From Leptobrachium leishanense (lineage: Eukaryota; Chordata; Amphibia; Anura; Megophryidae), in NCBI GenBank assembly GCA_009667805.1, contig CM019065.1:152618101-152682100 (forward strand): 64,000 nucleotides of DNA. Direction: 5' to 3'. Each line of letters starts with the position of its first letter. Positions within the stretch are counted from its first letter, which is position 1. Below the pieces are notes generated by a model. The model saw only the letters and a list, made by a program, of their open reading frames with translations, made no database searches and was not told where the DNA came from. A program made the position numbers and the translations under genes. Of this stretch, positions 58,740-64,000 are shown one piece after another.

Positions 58740-59600
58740 AAACAGAAGTAAAAAATACCCTAAAGGAACATAAAATATTAATATTTCAACCATATTTCGA
58801 CCAAGCTTACTTCCAGAAACATTCCCAAATGAGTTGATTTGAATTTGTATCTAGTTCTGCTTTTGATCTGAATTGTCTATTATTTTCATCACTCCATTCA
58901 GTGAACAGATCCTGAAATACAGAGACCCTCCTCATCTTGCTGTCACTGTGATTCTGCATAATGCATTAACAGCAAGTGCCGTGGGCAAAGGGCCAAAGAG
59001 CAAGTGGATAATTAGAGATGGCGTATGCCTCTCTGTTTGTTAAATCAACCAGAGTGAATAACACAGAGCTTGAGATAAGGGTATGCTCTGACGAGGTTGC
59101 TTTGAGTACTGCCACAGAAAGCACTGTTAGGTATCCCAGGGACTATGTTGCTTTTGCCATTAGGGTTAGAATGGCTTATAAAACACTAGCTGTGTAACGA
59201 TGCTGCCGGTAATATATCTTTATGGTTAAAAAAAATGAATAAAGCATTGCCTAGTATTGCAGATCTGACTTTTGAAAGGAATACTAGTACACACTGAAAG
59301 TAATTATTGTGCAAAGTATTCAAAATGGCACCAGAGTATATGGGAAACAAGTGTGAATGTTACCTGGTGATGCTATCAGAACAGCAGAGCTTATGTTGGG
59401 TTAAAAAATAGCTTAATATAATTTTGGAGGTATGTGCTTTATGTGCTATGTGCTTTAGCCATGATGTAGGAGTGTTTCATTTGTAGAAGTTCTGTTGTAT
59501 ACATTATTATTCACATTTATGGTTGAGGACTCTGACAATGATATTTAGGTCAGTGATGTACAAAGAAGGGCTCTGAGCACTCCAGATTTCTAAACATGGA
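58740..59600. other. GCK: GCK intron 4, unassigned part
   Basis: No repeat or regulatory site recognised. Confidence 0.4.
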
Positions 59601-59607
59601 ACACTTA

Positions 59608-60346
59608 GGGCTAAATTACAATCTTCACGCAAACATTTGCGCCGGCGCAAAAAAACATTAACGCGAGGGGTAAAACCATTTGCACCGAATCCCGTATTAC
59701 ATAGTCAGCGCAACAACCGCGCGCAATCGTCTACCTCGGGTGAACCTGCACGAACACTGCGCGAGCTTACTGTACTGCGCGCGTCCTATACTCAACATTG
59801 TGAGCGCAAATGCAAATGTGCGCTGATACGAGTATGGTATAACAATCTATTCGCTGTAATTACCGCATAGCCTTTGTGCGCATAAATTTAGCAACTCCTA
59901 AAAGCTGGTGGTAAAGGCAAATCTGAACAACCTGGCTAACTCAAAAAAAAAAAAACAGCCCATAAAAAGGAATGCAGCAACAATATAATGGATGATGGCA
60001 GGTGTGTGTATTACTACTGTAGCATATGTGCTCATTTTGCATCATAGACGCAGAACCCGTCTCCGATGCCTCTGGCAGACGCAATTCAGTTACGTTTGAT
60101 AGGTGTGTTTCTTCATTTTGATTGGCTGAATGGGTGCAAAAAACTGCGCGCGCAAAGATTTTTGCGTGAGACGGCACTGCGCCTGCATTTTTGTGCGTAC
60201 TGTTTGTGCGCGCAATTGATCTGCGGATGAAAAAAGCCATGAGGATTGTAATTCCAGCGGTGATTTGCGCGCGCAAAAGCTTAACACCTGGCACAAAATT
60301 TTTCGCTTTGCGCAAGGGTTTTTGCACAAAGAATGTAATATAGCCC
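59608..60346. mobile_element. ATTACA-type MITE (739 bp) in GCK intron 4
   Basis: The ends GGGCTAAATTACAATCTTCA and the inverse of GGGCTATATTACATTCTTTG are flanked by TTA (59605-59607, 60347-60349). A pair of inverted words about 28 bp long ('gcactccagatttctaaa') lies outside the element at 59577-59594 and, inverted, 60468-60486, so the target itself was a palindrome. Confidence 0.78.
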
Positions 60347-60493
60347 TTAATTGGGTAAAGTATTGGCCTAGTTTCAACAGTATCTCAGCTGGTCTCAAGC
60401 ACAAGGCTTGAGAAAGGCTGAGATACAGCTGACACATTGCCAGTACGCAAATAAAAATGCCCCACATTTAGAAATCTGGAGTGCCCAGAGTCA

Positions 60494-60690
60494 TTCTATT
60501 ATTATTAATATCATTATTTATTAAGCGCCAACACATTCCGCAGCGCTGTACAAGGTGTAATGGGTAAAGACAGGACAATTCTACAATACATACAGGAGAC
60601 AGGTCAGTATGCCTGCCAGCAGATACAGGAGGATATGAGGACCCTATTCCCGTGGGAATTTACAATCTAGATGGGTGAGGGGATTAGAAA
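60494..60690 (-). repeat. L2 LINE 3' end, second short copy
   Basis: 'ttattaagcgccaacacatt' and 'ccgcagcgctgtacaaggtg' match 55314-55370. It is 5'-truncated to about 200 bp. Confidence 0.8.
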
Positions 60691-60699
60691 CATTTTGTG

Positions 60700-61330
60700 T
60701 ACTCTGAGCTGGCCCCTCCTAGATTCAAGAGCAGGGCCGGATTTACAACTCTAGAGTCTGTAGGCACAGAAATCTGCAGTGCCCGTGCACGTACCCCCCC
60801 TAAAAAATATAAGTGCCAAAAATACTTCTTTAATATTTATTATGGGAGAAACAAAAAATAATTAATATTAAAAAAAAAAACTGAAAACCAGTTTCTCACT
60901 GTGCTCACACCAAAAGAAGGGGCAGAATCTGTTGCCCTAAATTGAAGCAGAAATGGAGCAGAACGTTAGGGCTCGAGTTAACATGCCTACTCTGCCTAAT
61001 TATAAATCTTGCTCAGTCCATGAGCACCCAAGAGAGTTGTATTGTTGTTTTTAACAAGCTGTGCATCTTCTGCTACTAGTTAGTTTAGTGATGTCCTTAT
61101 GTTCCAGGCAAATGGTTTGTGGGAGGATGTGGATGCTAGGTTTCTGGTTATGATTAGTAGGAGTGATTTTATTATCTTATAACATGATGATTATTTAGGA
61201 TGCGTGTCAAAATATATTACTAGATTTTGTACTGGATCTGAGAAAAGATAGAAACGAGGAAAGGTTAAATGTTTTTCAGTTAGGGGTCTTTGAGTATTCA
61301 AATCAGCCAATCAAATGACCTATGTATAAG
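60700..61330. other. Unassigned sequence, hAT-like end at 60733
   Basis: 'gcagggccggatttacaact' at about 60732 resembles a hAT terminus (CAGGGCCGGATTTAC), but no partner end or duplication was found. Confidence 0.35.
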
Positions 61331-61337
61331 TTTGTGA

Positions 61338-61338
61338 G

Positions 61339-61367
<29 letters not shown>
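61338..61367. repeat. (TA)n microsatellite
   Basis: A pure alternating TA run of about 30 bp. Confidence 0.95.
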
Positions 61368-61369
<2 letters not shown>

Positions 61370-61535
61370 GTGTTTGGAACCACCATCCTGATGATACCCC
61401 CTGAACCAAGTCGCCTGAAGTGTGTCGGAATGGACTGTATGATGGGCCTGAAACAGAAGGCCAAGCTGGGTAGTAAGAAAATAAACAAAGTGCTTGAAAA
61501 GAAGGGGAGTCAAGATGACGCTGACCTGGTACATT
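61370..61535 (+). other. Open frame of uncertain origin next to (TA)n
   Basis: The translation after the microsatellite contains PPEPSRLKCVGMDCMMGLKQ and KAKLGSKKINKVLEKKGSQD, charged and unlike the low-complexity frames around it. I do not recognise a family. It may be a fragment of a processed cDNA or a chance frame. Confidence 0.2.
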
Positions 61536-61689
61536 TAAAAGCTACAAGTCCCCTCATTTAAGCTTGATGCTGCCCCAGGCACTGCAAATTCACCTGTCCC
61601 CCCCTAACTGATGTCAAATATTCTAAACCTAAATATACTCATGAAATTAAGACAAATATTCATGACCTATAAAGATTTTTTTATATCAA

Positions 61690-62925
61690 TAAAAATTTAT
61701 TGGGGGCGTGGCCGGCCGCGCGGGAGAGCAGACGTGTCTGTGCTGAGCTCCATCTCCAGCTGCTGTCAGAGGGGATTTCTACCATGAATCCTCACTTAAA
61801 TTGCCCCCTTGGGGAGTCCCTGCGCGGCTGGCCAACGGGAGGAGTGCCCTGGAGCCGCTGGGTCCCCCCTCCAGGGCCCAGCGGAGTTTGGGGCCTTGCT
61901 TTCCGACGGGAGAACTGGCCCGGCGGCCATTTTGAGGCCTGTTGCATTACCTTGGACTATCCATCGATTCCTTTTCCTCCCCCTGTGAAATGGCTCTGCC
62001 CGAAGGACTGGCGGGCGCGGACTTGGAGGATGGAGGGCCCCTGTCCTCTGAACGCGGCTGCTGACCCGGTGGCGGATTTGGCAGGGCGCGCGCGGAATGG
62101 AGGCGTCTGATGCGCGCCCTCAACAACGGGGAGGAGGAAGCTGCCCTTGCGGACCTTGGAGGCTGCCTGGTGTGGATAGAGCGAGGAGGTCGAGTGATGC
62201 CCGCTGGTGTGCGGCCTTGAAGTGGTTAGTCGGCGGTCTGACAAGCTGGATGAGACCCGGGAAGGAAGGAAGGCCCTGGATGCGACCTGGACGAGGAGGC
62301 CTTACCTGATGATCGTTACAAAGCTTTACCAGGTAGTTTTGCCCAGAGGACTTGGCGGTGGACTTTGCAGAAACGGCTCGGGCTTTTAGGGGTCCTGATG
62401 GCTTCTCCGGAGATGAAGTTCAGGCGGCTGTCGGGCGCCGTGGCCAGCTGGGGGTCGCGCTGCCTGTATACCGCCCGTTCTTGTTTCCTGACGCAGGTTG
62501 AGAGGACAGTTGGACGGAATGTCTGAGCTACCCCATTTCCCATCGTGACCCTTATTATCCCTCCACCATGCTGAGACTTTGATTTTTGGCTACAAATTTT
62601 AGATGAGACCCCCCTTAATTGGGGATGATTTTGCCGATATTTTGCTGTCTTTGAATGCTTTTCTTTTCTCCGTTACTGAGACACCCTTTTTTCTCGGGAC
62701 ACTGAAGTCTTTTTTTTGCTATAATTCCCCGGTTGGGGCTTATTCTGATTGTGTCCCCCGCTCCCCCCTTCTGCTATTTGAGAATTTGATGTTTCCCTAT
62801 GAGAAACCTCCCCCCTTTATGCTTTATGTGTATTTGATGCCTATTTGGCCCTGCGAGGCCTGTATTGCCAGTTTGTGTATTATTCTTGCTTGCAAAATAA
62901 AAAACTTTAAATATAAAAAAAAAAT
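61690..62925 (+). mobile_element. L1-like element, internally deleted, 1.2 kb
   Basis: It starts 'tgggggcgtggccggccgcg', a typical 5' end of vertebrate L1-type elements, and ends 'aaaataaaaaactttaaat' with an A-rich tail. A short leader frame (MALPEGLAGADLEDGG) stops early. No reverse transcriptase is present. A related split copy lies at 46561-48860. Confidence 0.5.
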
Positions 62926-63230
62926 ATATACCGGTATATATTTTAGAACAAAAGCAAAAATTTGAATTACACTGTGCAATATCTAAAATGTAATATAGTT
63001 TAGAGACTCTTTGCTGGGAGACTTATTGCTTTATTGCACACCTTATATATTGGACCTCTAGAAGAAGGGATTCAGCTGGCCAAGGCCCAGGCCTAGTGGC
63101 CTATGTAAGAGTAAACCCTTTTTTTACATTTACTGTACATTATGTATATGAAGGGTTTCATATTGTAGTATGCTGGAGAAGTATTTGCCTAATTACATTT
63201 CACTTACATAAACACAGTTTATGAAACTGA

Positions 63231-63353
<123 letters not shown>

Positions 63354-63644
63354 TAAAAAAATATATATATTGTACTTCATCAGGAACAAATCCAGAGATT
63401 TTGGTAATGTCTGTATATTTATCACTCAATATTAATTGATGTACAAATTATATTTGTGTTTGGTAAAAGCAACACATTCATTTTGGTAGCAGAGCCCCAG
63501 GTTTTATCTGTCCATCATGTCCTATTATCTGCTAAGATTTATTTTAACCACCACATATGCATTATTTATCCAATCTTCACGTAACAAATTCTAAACAGTG
63601 TTGTACCGACATGTTATTCTGCTTGAACTGACCATCTCATTTTA

Positions 63645-63965
63645 GGCAGGCGTCAGATGAGCATAGTGCGCCTGTACTGACGTGCCTTCTAGCGTCCGTC
63701 GCAGCATTGAGACGCTGCGACGGGGCCAGCCACACATTGTTGCACGCGCACGAATTGCGTCCGTACAGCGGCATTCTCCTTCAAAGCGCTAGGACGCGAG
63801 TTGACGGAGCTGCAAAGCGCGTTCCTCCATAGGAGGATGAAGCCCTGCAGCGCTGAGCGCACTAACTGTGCTCAGCAAGGTGGCCAGACGGGCGCTGAGT
63901 GGAAGGAACGTCCACTCTCACTGACGTTTCTTCTGCTCTCCAGTGACGCTCGTCTGACCCCAGCC
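63645..63965. mobile_element. Harbinger-like MITE (321 bp) in GCK intron 5
   Basis: The ends GGCAGGCGTCAGATGAGC and the inverse of GGCTGGGGTCAGACGAGC are flanked by TTA (63642-63644, 63966-63968). It belongs with 21293-21704 and 46042-46477. Confidence 0.82.
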
Positions 63966-64000
63966 TTAAGTTTAACGAACTGCAGCAGTATTACCCCCCG

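Overview
The window is vertebrate nuclear DNA, most likely from a frog or another amphibian with a large genome. It holds one host gene, glucokinase (GCK, hexokinase IV), on the + strand. Five coding exons are visible: 11877-11921, 50954-51116, 54455-54609, 58500-58619 and 63249-63344. Their lengths (45, 163, 155, 120 and 96 nt) and splice phases equal those I know for mammalian GCK codons 1-193. Every junction has an AG acceptor and a GT donor. The rest of the gene, including the catalytic aspartate exon, lies beyond the right edge. The amphibian call is inference from the repeat set: many Tc1/mariner, hAT, piggyBac and Harbinger-type elements, CR1/L2 LINEs, a V-SINE, a Penelope-like fragment and very long introns.

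Layout. 1-1485: a Tc1 remnant split by a small hAT-like element. 1859-5694: a hAT-like composite full of minisatellites with a second hAT nested inside. 5700-11876: unique-looking DNA with MITEs and a Penelope-like fragment, then GCK exon 1. 12419-15282: a long-armed foldback hAT interrupted by a Tc1. 15835-19640: a minisatellite interrupted by another Tc1 and a solo LTR. 19905-21704: hAT, Tc1 and Harbinger-like pieces. 22474-26720: a CR1/L2-like LINE carrying a hAT, which carries a minisatellite, which carries a second LINE copy of the same family. 26740-29320: a decayed Tc1 with insertions. 32355-33316: a piggyBac-type element, followed by a 78-bp perfect palindrome. 35196-37380: an orientation-switching minisatellite and a nearly intact Tc1. 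37785-41100 and 44353-49407: two large hAT composites. 49900-63344: GCK exons 2-5 among MITEs, an L2 LINE, a V-SINE and an L1-like element.

No operon, RNA gene, CRISPR array or defence system is present. The most distinctive structure is the repeat ecology of GCK intron 1 (39 kb) and its upstream flank. Many insertions can be dated relative to one another from target-site duplications, and two have an empty site preserved in the opposite arm of an inverted repeat. Most tandem arrays sit inside hAT-like elements. A very common MITE family makes 3-bp target duplications of varied sequence. All coordinates were read by eye; no alignment or database search was run.
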